A stretch of 29,495 nucleotides of DNA from DASZVN01 sp035547055 (GCA_035547055.1 DASZVN010000003.1:1-29495), one strand, 5' to 3'. Shown: positions 1 through 8,116, counted from the stretch's first letter. The notes: generated by a model from the sequence alone, not told the origin. A program made the numbers and translations.

Positions 1-330
1 GCCACCCGCGGCAAGGCGCGCCGCACGCGGGAAATGGAGAGTCGGCACGATCGACAGCAGGGCCACCACGACGAACAGGAACATCTTCGCCCAAAAGATG
101 TGATTGTGGGCGTAATAGTCTGCTCCCTTTCCGAAAAAGAAGACGCGGAGCAGCCCTGTGACGACGATCGCCAGCGCCGCGAGGCCAAAGCCCAGGTCGA
201 TCCGGCGCAGGCGCTGGAGCGCCGCCGCGGTCATCTCGGCGCGGTAGAGTGCGATCTCCGCGGCGAGACAGGCGACCGCTGAAAAGATCGCGAGGAAATG
301 GATCCAGGCCCCAAGCGCTTCGCCGACCAT
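1..330 (-). CDS. DUF2214 family membrane protein (3' end cut by window edge)
   Basis: Reading leftward from an ATG at 330, the frame stays open to the window edge, giving the first 110 residues (begins MVGEALGAWIHFLAIFS). It has three hydrophobic stretches (about residues 8-24, 46-62 and 83-98) separated by short charged loops, with RVFFFGKGADYYAHNHIFWAK between the second and third. This pattern, an N-terminal W-x-H-F-L-A helix followed by a TGLLRVFF-G-KG-Y-HN-FWAK block, matches my memory of the DUF2214 family, inner-membrane proteins of about 150 residues with no known function. An AGGAG ribosome-binding site lies about 6 bases upstream of the ATG. The last third of the protein is outside the window. 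Membrane location is a safe inference; no biochemical role can be given. Confidence 0.75.
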   Translation of the reverse strand, partial: MVGEALGAWIHFLAIFSAVACLAAEIALYRAEMTAAALQRLRRIDLGFGLAALAIVVTGLLRVFFFGKGADYYAHNHIFWAKMFLFVVVALLSIVPTLHFPRAARLAAGG

Positions 331-422
331 CTCAGTCTCCTGCGTGATGGGCCAGCGAGAATCGCGTCCCCTGTCTCCGGACGCAAGCGTCGCACTGGAC
401 TTCGCGCCGAGGGCGGACGACC

Positions 423-495
423 GTAAGGTGGGCGACGCGGCACGTTGCCCACGGCGGTGCCAGACGTGGGCATCGGGCCAGCCGGTGCCCACCCC
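423..495. repeat. Palindromic intergenic repeat, GTGGGC/GCCCAC family (copy 1, double unit)
   Basis: Two consecutive hairpin units are visible: GTGGGC (428-433) with GCCCAC (447-452), then GTGGGC (466-471) with GCCCAC (487-492). The element begins GTAAGGTGGGC and ends TGCCCACCCC. It lies between the divergent starts of the DUF2214 gene and the small membrane protein gene. The same core recurs at 12871-12937 and 14481-14516. Elements beginning GTAGGGTGGGC and ending GCCCACC(C) are, to my knowledge, widespread in Hyphomicrobiales intergenic regions. Confidence 0.6.
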
Positions 496-514
496 ACAGG
501 GCGTTTCGACGATC

Positions 515-931
515 GTGAGCCAGACCGACACCCTCCAGCGCCGCCGGCCATCGTGGCGGCCGAGCTTGCGCGGGCTCGCCTTCATCGCTGCGGCCGCAGC
601 GGTGGGGCTCGCGGTCGCGCTCTACGTCCGCTACGGCCTGATCGAGAACACAAGCGTCGGCCTCGTCTGCGATGCCGGCGCGCTCACCACCACGTGCGTC
701 GTCCGGCGGGTCTTCGCGGGCGTGTTCGGCTACAACGGCTTCGGCATCGCCGCGCTGATCGCAGCGCTGCTCGCGCTCCTCCGCCCCAACGCGGTGATGG
801 TGGCGGCGGCGCTGGCGGCCGGGCTCCTCGGCGTCGTCCTCTATGACGGCGGGCTGGCGGCGCCGGCGCTCAGCCTGTTGCCCTTCGTCCTCGCCCGACC
901 GGCGCCCCGGCCAGAGTTCCAGCCAGAATGA
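515..931 (+). CDS. Small membrane protein of unknown function
   Basis: This is an open frame of 138 residues if started at the GTG at 515. In-frame ATGs at 344 and 347 also exist, but the extra 57 residues they add are low-complexity and run through the palindromic repeat at 423-495, so the later start is preferred. I do not recognise the family. The protein has a basic N-terminus (QRRRPSWRPSLR), then about three hydrophobic helices (roughly residues 21-37, 69-85 and 90-106), two cysteines at 54 and 62 in a predicted non-cytoplasmic loop, and a proline-rich tail. Its 3' end overlaps the convergent GH17 gene by 62 bases. That weakens confidence slightly, but hydrophobicity and codon use look like a real gene. 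Confidence 0.55.
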   Translation: MSQTDTLQRRRPSWRPSLRGLAFIAAAAAVGLAVALYVRYGLIENTSVGLVCDAGALTTTCVVRRVFAGVFGYNGFGIAALIAALLALLRPNAVMVAAALAAGLLGVVLYDGGLAAPALSLLPFVLARPAPRPEFQPE

Positions 932-2474
932 GAATGGTGACGGCGTAGGCGACCGCCTCGGTATTGATCGGCCACCCCTCGACCACCACGATGGCGACGG
1001 CCGCGACGGCGAGCACCGCCGCCGCGCAGCGCTCGGCCGCGCCGCCGCGCACCCGCCAGTCGGGCAGCACGACCATGAGCAGGGCGAAGGTGCCCCCGGC
1101 GAGCGTCGAAGCCGGAAAGCCGCGATAGCGCGGGTCGAACACCAGGCCGAGGGCGTAGGCCATCGCCTCGACGGTCAGGAGCGCTGCGAGCAGCGCGAGC
1201 CACCAGCTCAGCCGGCGGAGCGCCGGGGCGCCGCCGAGCAGCCGGGAGAAATGCGCCGGCCCGTCCTGCCGCGCCACCGCTGCCGCCGCGGCGACCGGCA
1301 GGGCGACGGCGACGCCGATCGCGATCGCGGCCTCGAAGTCCTCGCCGGCATTGCGCGCACCGAACAGCCAGTACTCGACGGCGAGCCCGAGCGGGACGCC
1401 GCCGACGACCGCGATCGCCGCGACCGCCGCCCAGCGCCGCGGCGGCAGCGATGCCGTGCGCCGCCCGAGCGCCGCCGCGGCGAAGGCAGCAAGCGCGAGC
1501 AGGCAGCCCCCGATCGCCTCGAGCGGCCAGTGCGGATGGTCGGAAACCGGCTTGCCCCAGTCGAATTTCGGGGCCTCGTGGCCGGCGTCGAACAGCCCCC
1601 AGAAGCCGCCGGCGGTGCCCTCCAGCACGCGCTTCCAGGGCTGGTCGAACGCCTCGATATAGTTCACCGCGACGTGGGCGCGCCGGGCCCAGGCGACGGT
1701 GTCGCCGAGGACGCGCGCCTCGTTCGCCGGCGACGGCCGGGCGCCGGCGCGCATCCGGCCCTGGCTCGGCCAGCCGGTCTCGCCGATCATGATCGGCTTG
1801 CCGGGAAACTCCTCTTTCATCCGGCCATAGATCGCCGCGACGTGGGCGGCGGCATCGGCCGCGGCGACCGGCTCGTTCTCCCAATAGGGCAGGATATGGA
1901 TGGTGATGACGTCGATGTCTTTCGCCAGCGCCGCGTTCTGCTGCCAGAACTCCCAGACGTCGGCGTAGGTGACCGGCACCGCGACGCGGGAGCGCACGGT
2001 CTGGAGGATGGCGCCGAGCGAAGCCGGCGAAATCTCGCCGCGCAGGAGGGTCTCGTTGCCGACGACCAGGAGGCGCACGGTATCGTGATAGGCGTTGGCG
2101 AGGGCGATGCCGCGCTCGATCTGGAGCGCGTTCTTGGCCGGATCGCGGCCGATCCACAGGCCGAGGACGACCTTGAGCCCATGGGCCTTGGCGATCCGCG
2201 GCACCTGGTCGAGGCCTTCGTCGACGGCGTAGGTGCGCACGCAGTCGGTCACGCTCGCGAGCAGCTTGAAGTCGGCGTCGATCTCGGCCGGCGAGGCGAC
2301 GATGTTTTCGTCGAGCGGGGTCTGGCCGCGGCGGAACGGCGTGTAGGACACGCAGTCGAGCTTGGCCCCGGCCTGAAGCGGCGACGGCGGCATCGCGATC
2401 GGCCGGCCGAGCCACCACCACGCCGCCGCGATCGCCGCGAGGCTCACGACCAGGAAGATTGCGGCGGCGCGCAC
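870..2474 (-). CDS. ndvC: Membrane-anchored GH17-type beta-glucan glucosyltransferase/glucanase (NdvC-like)
   Basis: The 534-residue protein has an N-terminal anchor (about residues 3-21), a glycoside hydrolase family 17 domain (about 40-325), and a C-terminal half of about 6-7 transmembrane helices. GH17 landmarks are VVGNETLLRG, with the predicted acid/base Glu141, and IGETGWPSQG, with the predicted nucleophile Glu232. Aromatic and acidic substrate-cleft blocks such as ILPYWEN and EAFDQPWK also fit. In Bradyrhizobium and Rhodopseudomonas, proteins of this architecture are annotated as beta-(1-6)-glucan synthase/NdvC, and several GH17 members there act as transglucosylases that elongate or branch beta-1,3-glucan rather than hydrolyse it. 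A periplasmic active site is inferred. The start is GTG at 2474, with GAGG a few bases upstream. The gene is divergent from the small secreted protein and next to the ndvB-like fusion, which supports a shared glucan pathway. Confidence 0.8.
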   Translation of the reverse strand: MRAAAIFLVVSLAAIAAAWWWLGRPIAMPPSPLQAGAKLDCVSYTPFRRGQTPLDENIVASPAEIDADFKLLASVTDCVRTYAVDEGLDQVPRIAKAHGLKVVLGLWIGRDPAKNALQIERGIALANAYHDTVRLLVVGNETLLRGEISPASLGAILQTVRSRVAVPVTYADVWEFWQQNAALAKDIDVITIHILPYWENEPVAAADAAAHVAAIYGRMKEEFPGKPIMIGETGWPSQGRMRAGARPSPANEARVLGDTVAWARRAHVAVNYIEAFDQPWKRVLEGTAGGFWGLFDAGHEAPKFDWGKPVSDHPHWPLEAIGGCLLALAAFAAAALGRRTASLPPRRWAAVAAIAVVGGVPLGLAVEYWLFGARNAGEDFEAAIAIGVAVALPVAAAAAVARQDGPAHFSRLLGGAPALRRLSWWLALLAALLTVEAMAYALGLVFDPRYRGFPASTLAGGTFALLMVVLPDWRVRGGAAERCAAAVLAVAAVAIVVVEGWPINTEAVAYAVTILILAGTLAGAPVGRGRRATG

Positions 2475-2621
2475 GGGGCCTCACGGCGGAAAAGATGCAC
2501 GGTCTGGTTAACGCGTGCCCTCGGCGCTGCCAAGCCGGCGCAGGGAATCCGGTCGCGCGCCGTGAAAGCGTCAAATTCCACAGGTGAGGTGAAGTCCCCT
2601 CTTTCGACGGCCTTCCGCCAC

Positions 2622-3098
2622 ATGCTCCGCGTTCCTGCTGCCCTCGTCCTCGGCTGCGCGCTGGGCGCCGCCCTCCCCTGCGGTCTCGCGGCGGCTGCGC
2701 CGCCCGCGGCGCTCCTCGCCCAGGCGACCCCCACGGCGCCGCCGGCCAAGCCGGCTGCGCCGGCGGCAACCGCGCCCGCCGCCCCCGCGGCGCCGGCGGC
2801 CAATCCCAACGCCCCGCCGCCGATCGCGCCGCCGGGCCAGGCCAACGGCCCGGCGCGGCTGCCGGAATGCATGTGGCTCGGCCAGCGCGTCGTGAGCCTG
2901 TTGTGGCGGGACGACGTCAACACCGCGCGCGAGCAGGTCCGCTTCTACGACCGCTTCGGCTGCCCCGGCGACCATCTCAAGGAGGCGTTCCGCTGCGTCA
3001 TCCGGCAGAGCGAGAATCAGCCCCAGCAGACCGACATCAACGCCCGCATCTTCGGCTGCTGGATGTCGCCCGAGATCGGGGAACCCAAGGCGAAGTGA
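2622..3098 (+). CDS. Small secreted protein of the beta-1,3/1,6-glucan locus
   Basis: The product is 158 residues: a signal peptide (MLRVPAALVLGCALGAALP..., cleavage near residue 25-35), a Pro/Ala-rich linker to about residue 70, then a compact C-terminal domain of about 80 residues. That domain has four cysteines (in PECMWLGQ, RFGCPGD, FRCVIRQ and FGCWMSP), which suggests a disulfide-stabilised periplasmic domain. I recall proteins with this C-terminal block (ECMW-GQR-VSLLWRDDV, YDRFGCP) annotated in Bradyrhizobium relatives as 'beta-1-3, beta-1-6-glucan biosynthesis protein'. It sits between the ndvC- and ndvB-like genes, the position where Bradyrhizobium carries ndvD, but I cannot show homology to NdvD and the size differs from what I remember. 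An in-frame GTG at 2589 is an alternative start. Its biochemical role is unknown. Confidence 0.7.
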   Translation: MLRVPAALVLGCALGAALPCGLAAAAPPAALLAQATPTAPPAKPAAPAATAPAAPAAPAANPNAPPPIAPPGQANGPARLPECMWLGQRVVSLLWRDDVNTAREQVRFYDRFGCPGDHLKEAFRCVIRQSENQPQQTDINARIFGCWMSPEIGEPKAK

Positions 3099-3137
3099 GC
3101 CGTTGTTCGCGGGGTTGCGCGCGCCGCAGACCTGCTT

Positions 3138-3173
3138 CGCAGAAATTGCATCGTCGTTTCTGCGGATTATCTA
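3138..3173 (+). promoter_or_regulatory. Candidate promoter with an 8-bp inverted repeat upstream of ndvB
   Basis: A sigma-70-like pair, TTGCAT (3146-3151) and TATCTA (3168-3173), is spaced 16 bases apart and lies 42 bases before the ndvB start codon. A perfect inverted repeat CGCAGAAA (3138-3145) / TTTCTGCG (3157-3164) starts just before the -35 and ends in the spacer, as an operator would. The stretch is clearly less GC-rich than its surroundings. An alternative reading is a transcript hairpin downstream of the preceding gene (stop at 3098), but no T-run follows it. Confidence 0.4.
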
Positions 3174-3215
3174 TGTTGCACCGCAGCAATCCGTGCTAAG
3201 GGAAGGTGCTCCTCG

Positions 3216-5900
3216 ATGCGGAGCTTTCCGCCGGTCCCCAGGTCGATGCGTATCGTTCTTGCCGCCCTCGCCGTGGTCGCGTGCGCGCATGCCGCCCTGT
3301 GGGCGATGACCCGCAGCACCGTCACCGCCCCTTCCGCGCCCGAGAAATTCGCGAGCCTGTCGTTCGCGCCGTTCAATCCCGGCGTCTCCGACGGCAACGC
3401 CACCACCAACGCCAAGCAGATCGACGCGGACCTCGCCGCGGTCGCGCCCTATACCCGCGCGATCCGCACCTATTCGGCGACCCGCGGCCTCGAGCTGGTG
3501 CCGGCGATCGCAGCCAAATACGGCCTCGCGGTCACCCAGGGCATCTGGATCGACAAGGACGAGAAGCGCAACGCCGAGGAGATCAAGTCGGGCATCGACC
3601 TCGCCCGCAAGAACCCTGACATCAAGAGCCTCGTCGTCGGCAACGAGACCATCTTCCGCGGCGAGAAGACCGCGGCCGAGATGGTCGACATCATCCGCAA
3701 GGTGAAGAGCCAGGTCCACGTCCCCGTCACCATGGGCGAGGTGTGGAGCACCTGGATCAACCACCCCGAGCTGGTCTCGGCGGTGGACTACATCGCGATC
3801 CACGTCCTGCCCTACTGGGAAGGCCACCCCGACTCGATCGCGGTCGACCAGGCGCTCGAGATGTACCAGAAGCTCCGCCGCGCCTACCCGGGCAAGCACG
3901 TGGTCATCGCCGAGTTCGGCTGGCCGTCGGGCGGCTACAACATGCGCGACGCCGAGCCCGGCCGCCTGATCCAGGCGCGCGTGATCCGCGATTTCATGGC
4001 CCGCGCCGCGTCCCGCGGCATCGACTACAACATCGTCGAGGCGATCGACCAGCCCTGGAAGATCTTCGAGGGCAGCGTCGGCCCCTATTGGGGCATGTTC
4101 GACGCCTCGCGGCACCTCAAGTTCCCGCTGACCGGCCCGCTGGTCGAGAGCGACTGGTACCAGCGCGCGGCGGTGGCGCTCCTGATCGGGCTCCTGCTGT
4201 CGCTGCCGATCCTGCGGCTGCCGCGGCCGACCTTCGTGCAGGCGGCCGCGCTCGCGACCGCCGCGAACGGCGTCGGCGCCTGGGCCGCGGTGTTCATCGA
4301 CTTCTGGGTCAGCCACTATTTCGTGCTCGGCGCCGAGATCGCGATCGCGGTCGGCGGCGTGCTGCTGATCCCGCTCGCCATGGTCATCCTGAGCCGCACC
4401 GAGGAGATCGCCGCCGTCCTATTCGGGCGCGAGCCGCTCCGCCTGCTGCCGGCCGGCTCCGCCACGGCACCCCAAGGCGACGCGCCCAAGGTGTCGATCC
4501 ACATCCCGGCCTATCGCGAGCCGCCGGACATGCTGATCAAGACGCTCGACAGCGTCGCGCGGCTCGACTACCCGAATTTCGAGTGCGTCGTGGTGGTGAA
4601 CAACACCCCGGACGAGGCGATGTGGCAGCCGGTCGCGGAGCATTGCGCCGCGCTCGGCGAGCGCTTCAAGTTCATCCATGTCGACGGCCTCAAGGGCTTC
4701 AAGGCCGGCGCGCTCCGCATCGCCCTCGCCCAGACCGCGACCGACGCCTCGATCATCGGCGTGATCGACGCCGACTACGTCGTCGACCCGGCCTGGCTGA
4801 AGGACCTCGTGCCGGCCTTCGCCGATGCGCAGGTGGGCCTGGTGCAGGCGCCGCAGGACCATCGCGACGGCGCCCGGAGCGTCCTGCACCACTGCATGAA
4901 CACCGAATATGCCGGCTTCTTCGACATCGGCATGGTCGAGCGCAACGAGAAGAACGCGATCATCGTGCACGGCACGATGTGCCTCGTCCGCCGCGCCGCG
5001 CTGATGGATGCCGGCGGCTGGTCGTCCGACACCATCTGCGAGGATTCCGATCTCGGCCTCGCCGTGCTCGAACGCGGCTGGACCGCGCACTACACGCGCC
5101 GCCGCTATGGCTGGGGCCTCCTGCCCGACGGCTACGACGCCTTCCGCAAGCAGCGCCACCGCTGGGCCTTCGGCGGCGTCCAGATCATGCTGAAGCACAT
5201 TGCCGGCTTCTTCAGCGGCAAGAACGGCCTCGCGCCGGCACAGCGGCGGAGCTACCTCACCGGCTGGATGAACTGGGTCGGCGCCGAGACGCTGGGCGTC
5301 GCGATCGCGCTGCTGAACCTCGTCTGGGTGCCGGTCGTCGTGTTCGGCGGCATCGCCATTCCGGAGATGGTGCTGACGCTGCCGATCCTCGCGAGCTTCG
5401 TCATCTACCTCGTCCACTTCGGCATCCTCTATTCCGCCCGGGTCCGCCACGGCCCCGGCGCGACCGCGGGGGCGGCGCTGGCGGCGATGGCACTCCAGCT
5501 CACCGTTGCCCGGGCGACGGTCGAATGCCTGGTGACGCGGCATATGCCGTTCGTCCGCACCGCCAAGGGCGGCTCGGGAGCAACCTCGCAGGACTTCCCG
5601 GCGTTCTGGGAGGCGGTGCTGGGGCTGCTGCTGGTGTTCGGCTGCGTGCTGACGGCGGCGACCAACGTCAACCAGGTGCGCGAGATCTACCTGTTCTCGG
5701 CGGTGCTGGGCGTCGAGGCGATGCCGTTCCTCGCCGCGATGCTGATCGCCGTGTTCGAGCGCACGCCGGCCAACGATCCCGCGCTTTACGCCCGGCTGGA
5801 GCGGCGCCTCGCCGCCTATATCGCCGGCCGGCCCGAGCCGGCCCGTGCCCCGGCCGAGATCGCCGCCGCGGCAGCACCCCGGACCGCCCAGCCGGGCTGA
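3216..5900 (+). CDS. ndvB: GH17-GT2 fusion beta-1,3-glucan synthase (NdvB-like)
   Basis: The 894-residue protein has three parts. An N-terminal signal-anchor is followed by a GH17 domain (about 45-300; GNETIFRG with acid/base Glu144, AEFGWPSGG with nucleophile Glu233). Next come membrane helices (about 310-400), then a family 2 glycosyltransferase domain (about 425-670) and a C-terminal group of helices. GT2 catalytic motifs are intact: DAD (Asp518/Asp520), ED (Glu609-Asp610) and QRHRW (646-650), the signature of processive UDP-sugar polymerases. Bradyrhizobium NdvB makes periplasmic cyclic beta-(1,3),(1,6)-glucan; size and domains fit that protein rather than the larger Sinorhizobium NdvB. 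The inferred scheme is that GT2 polymerises UDP-glucose at the inner membrane and the periplasmic GH17 domain trims or cyclises the product. The ATG at 3216 has an excellent AAGGGAAGG site 9 bases upstream, better than ATG 3246. Confidence 0.85.
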   Translation: MRSFPPVPRSMRIVLAALAVVACAHAALWAMTRSTVTAPSAPEKFASLSFAPFNPGVSDGNATTNAKQIDADLAAVAPYTRAIRTYSATRGLELVPAIAAKYGLAVTQGIWIDKDEKRNAEEIKSGIDLARKNPDIKSLVVGNETIFRGEKTAAEMVDIIRKVKSQVHVPVTMGEVWSTWINHPELVSAVDYIAIHVLPYWEGHPDSIAVDQALEMYQKLRRAYPGKHVVIAEFGWPSGGYNMRDAEPGRLIQARVIRDFMARAASRGIDYNIVEAIDQPWKIFEGSVGPYWGMFDASRHLKFPLTGPLVESDWYQRAAVALLIGLLLSLPILRLPRPTFVQAAALATAANGVGAWAAVFIDFWVSHYFVLGAEIAIAVGGVLLIPLAMVILSRTEEIAAVLFGREPLRLLPAGSATAPQGDAPKVSIHIPAYREPPDMLIKTLDSVARLDYPNFECVVVVNNTPDEAMWQPVAEHCAALGERFKFIHVDGLKGFKAGALRIALAQTATDASIIGVIDADYVVDPAWLKDLVPAFADAQVGLVQAPQDHRDGARSVLHHCMNTEYAGFFDIGMVERNEKNAIIVHGTMCLVRRAALMDAGGWSSDTICEDSDLGLAVLERGWTAHYTRRRYGWGLLPDGYDAFRKQRHRWAFGGVQIMLKHIAGFFSGKNGLAPAQRRSYLTGWMNWVGAETLGVAIALLNLVWVPVVVFGGIAIPEMVLTLPILASFVIYLVHFGILYSARVRHGPGATAGAALAAMALQLTVARATVECLVTRHMPFVRTAKGGSGATSQDFPAFWEAVLGLLLVFGCVLTAATNVNQVREIYLFSAVLGVEAMPFLAAMLIAVFERTPANDPALYARLERRLAAYIAGRPEPARAPAEIAAAAAPRTAQPG

Positions 5901-5927
5901 GCCCGGCTTGCGGCGCACCGGCGCCGC
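5890..5927 (+). terminator. Tandem hairpins spanning the ndvB stop codon
   Basis: There are two adjacent perfect stem-loops. AGCCGGGC (5890-5897) pairs with GCCCGGCT (5901-5908), and its three-base loop is exactly the TGA stop codon. GCGGCGC (5910-5916) pairs with GCGCCGC (5921-5927) around an ACCG loop. Only short T stretches follow, so intrinsic termination is plausible but not assured. A role in mRNA 3'-end stability is an alternative. The rest of 5928-6081 shows nothing else that I can support. Confidence 0.45.
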
Positions 5928-6081
5928 TGTCCATGGCCCGGGCGCCCTGGCCCTGTTGCCTATTGTCCGCTCGCTGGCTATCCCACGCGAGGGGCCGCCC
6001 GCCCGCTTCCCGGCAAGCCGCCCAGGCAGCGCCCGGGGAGCGCAGGCGCGAGCCCGGTCTGGTCCGGACGACAGGCAGCAC

Positions 6082-8031
6082 ATGCAGCTCTATCTCAACG
6101 GCTTTCAAACCGACGAACCGGAGATTCCAAGGCCTCCCGAGCGGCAGCGAACCGGCCGCGCTTCGACGCCTCTTCCGGATTCGGTCGACGTGCTGATCGT
6201 CGGCTGCGGCCCCGCCGGCCTGACGCTCGCAGCGCAGATGGCCGCCTTCCCGGACATCAGCACCTGCATCGTCGAGCAGAAGTCCGGCCCGCTCAAATGG
6301 GGCCAGGCGGACGGCGTCGCCTGCCGCACCGTCGAGATGTTCAACGCCTTCGGCTTCGCCGAGCAGGTGCTGAAAGAGTCCCACTGGGTCAACGAGACGT
6401 CGTTCTGGACGCCCGACAAGGCGCATCCGGAGACGATCGTCCGCAGCGGGCGGATCCAGGACACCGAGGCGGGGCTGTCGGAATTTCCCCACGTCCTCCT
6501 GAGCCAGGCGCGGATCCACGACTTCTATCTCGAGGCCATGCGGAACGCGCCGGTGCCGATCGAGCCCAGCTACGCGCGGCGCCTGGTCGACCTTCAGATC
6601 GACAACGCCGCCGATCACCCGGTGACCGCGATCTTCGAGCGGCTCGATCCAGGACACCAGGGCGAGGTGGAAACCGTCCGGGCGCGCTACGCCGCGGGGT
6701 GCGACGGCGCGCACAGCACCGTGCGGAAGCTGCTGCGGCGCGAGCTGAGGGGAGATTCGGCAGATCAGTTCTGGGGCGTCATGGACATCCTGGCGGTGAC
6801 GGACTTCCCCGACATCCGGCTCAAGGTCCTGATCCGCTCCGCCGAAGACGGCAACCTCCTGATCATTCCGCGGGAGGGCGGCTATCTCGTCCGCCTCTAT
6901 ATCGAGCTCGAGAGCCTGAGCCGGCGGGGTAAGATCTCGCGCAACAGCGTCACGCTCGACCAACTGCTCGCCGCGGCGCAGCGGATCCTGCGGCCCCACG
7001 CCCTGGAGGCGAAGCAGGTCCCGTGGTGGTCGGTCTACGAGATTGGCCAGCGGCTGTGCGACAAGTTCGACGACGTGCCGGAGGAGGAGATCGGCAGGCG
7101 CCTGCCCTGCGTGTTCATCGCGGGCGACGCCTGCCATACGCACAGCCCCAAGGCCGGCCTCGGCATGAACGTCTCGATGCAGGACAGCTTCAATCTGGGC
7201 TGGAAGCTCGCGGCCGTCCTGCGCGGCCGGTGCACGCCGGCGCTGCTGCACACCTATTCGGCGGAACGCCAGGCCATCGCCAACGAGCTGATCGAATTCG
7301 ACCGCGAGTGGGTCGGCGTGCTGAGCGCACCGGTCAAGACCACGGCCGACGCGGAAGGGGTCGATCCGGCGACGATCCAGGACTATTTCGTCCGGCACGG
7401 CCGCTACACCGCCGGCACGGCGACCCTTTACCGGCCGTCCGTCATCACCGGCGCGGCCACGCACCAGGACCTCGCCAAAGGCCTCGTGATCGGCATGCGG
7501 TTCCATTCCGCGCCGGTCGTCCAACTGGCCGATGCCAAGCCGGTTCACCTCGGGCACGCCGTCACCGCCGACGGACGCTGGCGCCTCTTCGCCTTCGCCG
7601 GCGCGGAGGACCCGACCGGTCCCCGCTCCGCGATCCGGGCGCTCGCCGACTTCCTCGCCGGATCGGACTCATCCCCCGTCCGGAAATACACGCCGCCGGG
7701 TCAGGACATCGACTCGGTCTTCGACGTCCGCGCAGTGTTCCAGCAAGGCCACCGCGAGCTCACGCTGGAGCGCATGCCGCCCTTTCTCCTGCCCCGCAAG
7801 GGCCGGCTTGGCCTCATCGACTACGAGAAAATGTTCTGTGCCGATCCGGCCGAGGACATCTTCGATTTGCGCGGCATCGACCGGAAGCGGGGCTGCATCG
7901 TCCTCGTGCGTCCGGATCAATACGTCGCCCACGTGCTCCCGCTCGATGCCCACGCCGCCCTATCCGGCTTCTTCGACGGCTTCATGATGCGAGAAAGCGT
8001 CCGGCCGCCCCTGGCGCTGCAGCAGGCGTGA
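6082..8031 (+). CDS. mobA: 3-hydroxybenzoate 4-monooxygenase (FAD-dependent, phenol hydroxylase family)
   Basis: The 649-residue flavoprotein closely follows, as I recall it, Comamonas testosteroni MobA, which converts 3-hydroxybenzoate to protocatechuate using NADPH and O2. Matching blocks include the N-terminus MQ-LNGF, the dinucleotide fold VLIVGCGPAGLTLAAQ (GCGPAG 41-46), GQADG (Asp77, the predicted catalytic aspartate), GCDGAHS, the substrate-site block PWWSVYEIGQR, and the FAD ribityl motif GDACHTHSPKAG (348-359). The C-terminal 200 residues form the thioredoxin-like domain of the phenol 2-monooxygenase family, ending with VRPDQYVAHVLPL. The length equals the family norm and no key residue is missing. 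The ATG at 6082 was chosen because homologues start there. No ring-cleavage genes are in view. The symbol clashes with molybdenum-cofactor mobA at 12930-13535. Activity on a related hydroxybenzoate or phenol cannot be excluded. Confidence 0.82.
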   Translation: MQLYLNGFQTDEPEIPRPPERQRTGRASTPLPDSVDVLIVGCGPAGLTLAAQMAAFPDISTCIVEQKSGPLKWGQADGVACRTVEMFNAFGFAEQVLKESHWVNETSFWTPDKAHPETIVRSGRIQDTEAGLSEFPHVLLSQARIHDFYLEAMRNAPVPIEPSYARRLVDLQIDNAADHPVTAIFERLDPGHQGEVETVRARYAAGCDGAHSTVRKLLRRELRGDSADQFWGVMDILAVTDFPDIRLKVLIRSAEDGNLLIIPREGGYLVRLYIELESLSRRGKISRNSVTLDQLLAAAQRILRPHALEAKQVPWWSVYEIGQRLCDKFDDVPEEEIGRRLPCVFIAGDACHTHSPKAGLGMNVSMQDSFNLGWKLAAVLRGRCTPALLHTYSAERQAIANELIEFDREWVGVLSAPVKTTADAEGVDPATIQDYFVRHGRYTAGTATLYRPSVITGAATHQDLAKGLVIGMRFHSAPVVQLADAKPVHLGHAVTADGRWRLFAFAGAEDPTGPRSAIRALADFLAGSDSSPVRKYTPPGQDIDSVFDVRAVFQQGHRELTLERMPPFLLPRKGRLGLIDYEKMFCADPAEDIFDLRGIDRKRGCIVLVRPDQYVAHVLPLDAHAALSGFFDGFMMRESVRPPLALQQA

Positions 8032-8057
8032 GATGCCCCGCCGCGCAGGTGGCTCGG

Positions 8058-8104
8058 CCGTCATTGGCGAGGAGCGAGCGACGAGGCGTCGCTCGCAATG
8101 ACGG
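8058..8104. repeat. Palindromic repeat, CCGTCATTG...CAATGACGG family (copy 1, short)
   Basis: The element begins CCGTCATTGGCGAGGAGCGA and ends TCGCTCGCAATGACGG, so its ends are inverted copies with a small asymmetric insertion in the left arm. It lies between the monooxygenase stop (8031) and the phosphatase-like gene start (8129). Longer copies of the same family are at 18676-18771 and 20519-20607. It could act as a transcript-end hairpin for the monooxygenase gene. Confidence 0.6.
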
Positions 8105-8116
8105 AGTGGCCGCGCC

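Noticed and set aside
344..514. Upstream ATG start (344) for the small membrane protein
   Set aside because: The added residues read through the palindromic repeat at 423-495 and have no membrane-protein character. The GTG at 515 is more plausible.
3743..6196. Long Arg/Pro-rich plus-strand frame overlapping ndvB
   Set aside because: It is a +1 frame shadow of the GH17-GT2 gene, with no motif and composition typical of out-of-frame reading in GC-rich DNA.
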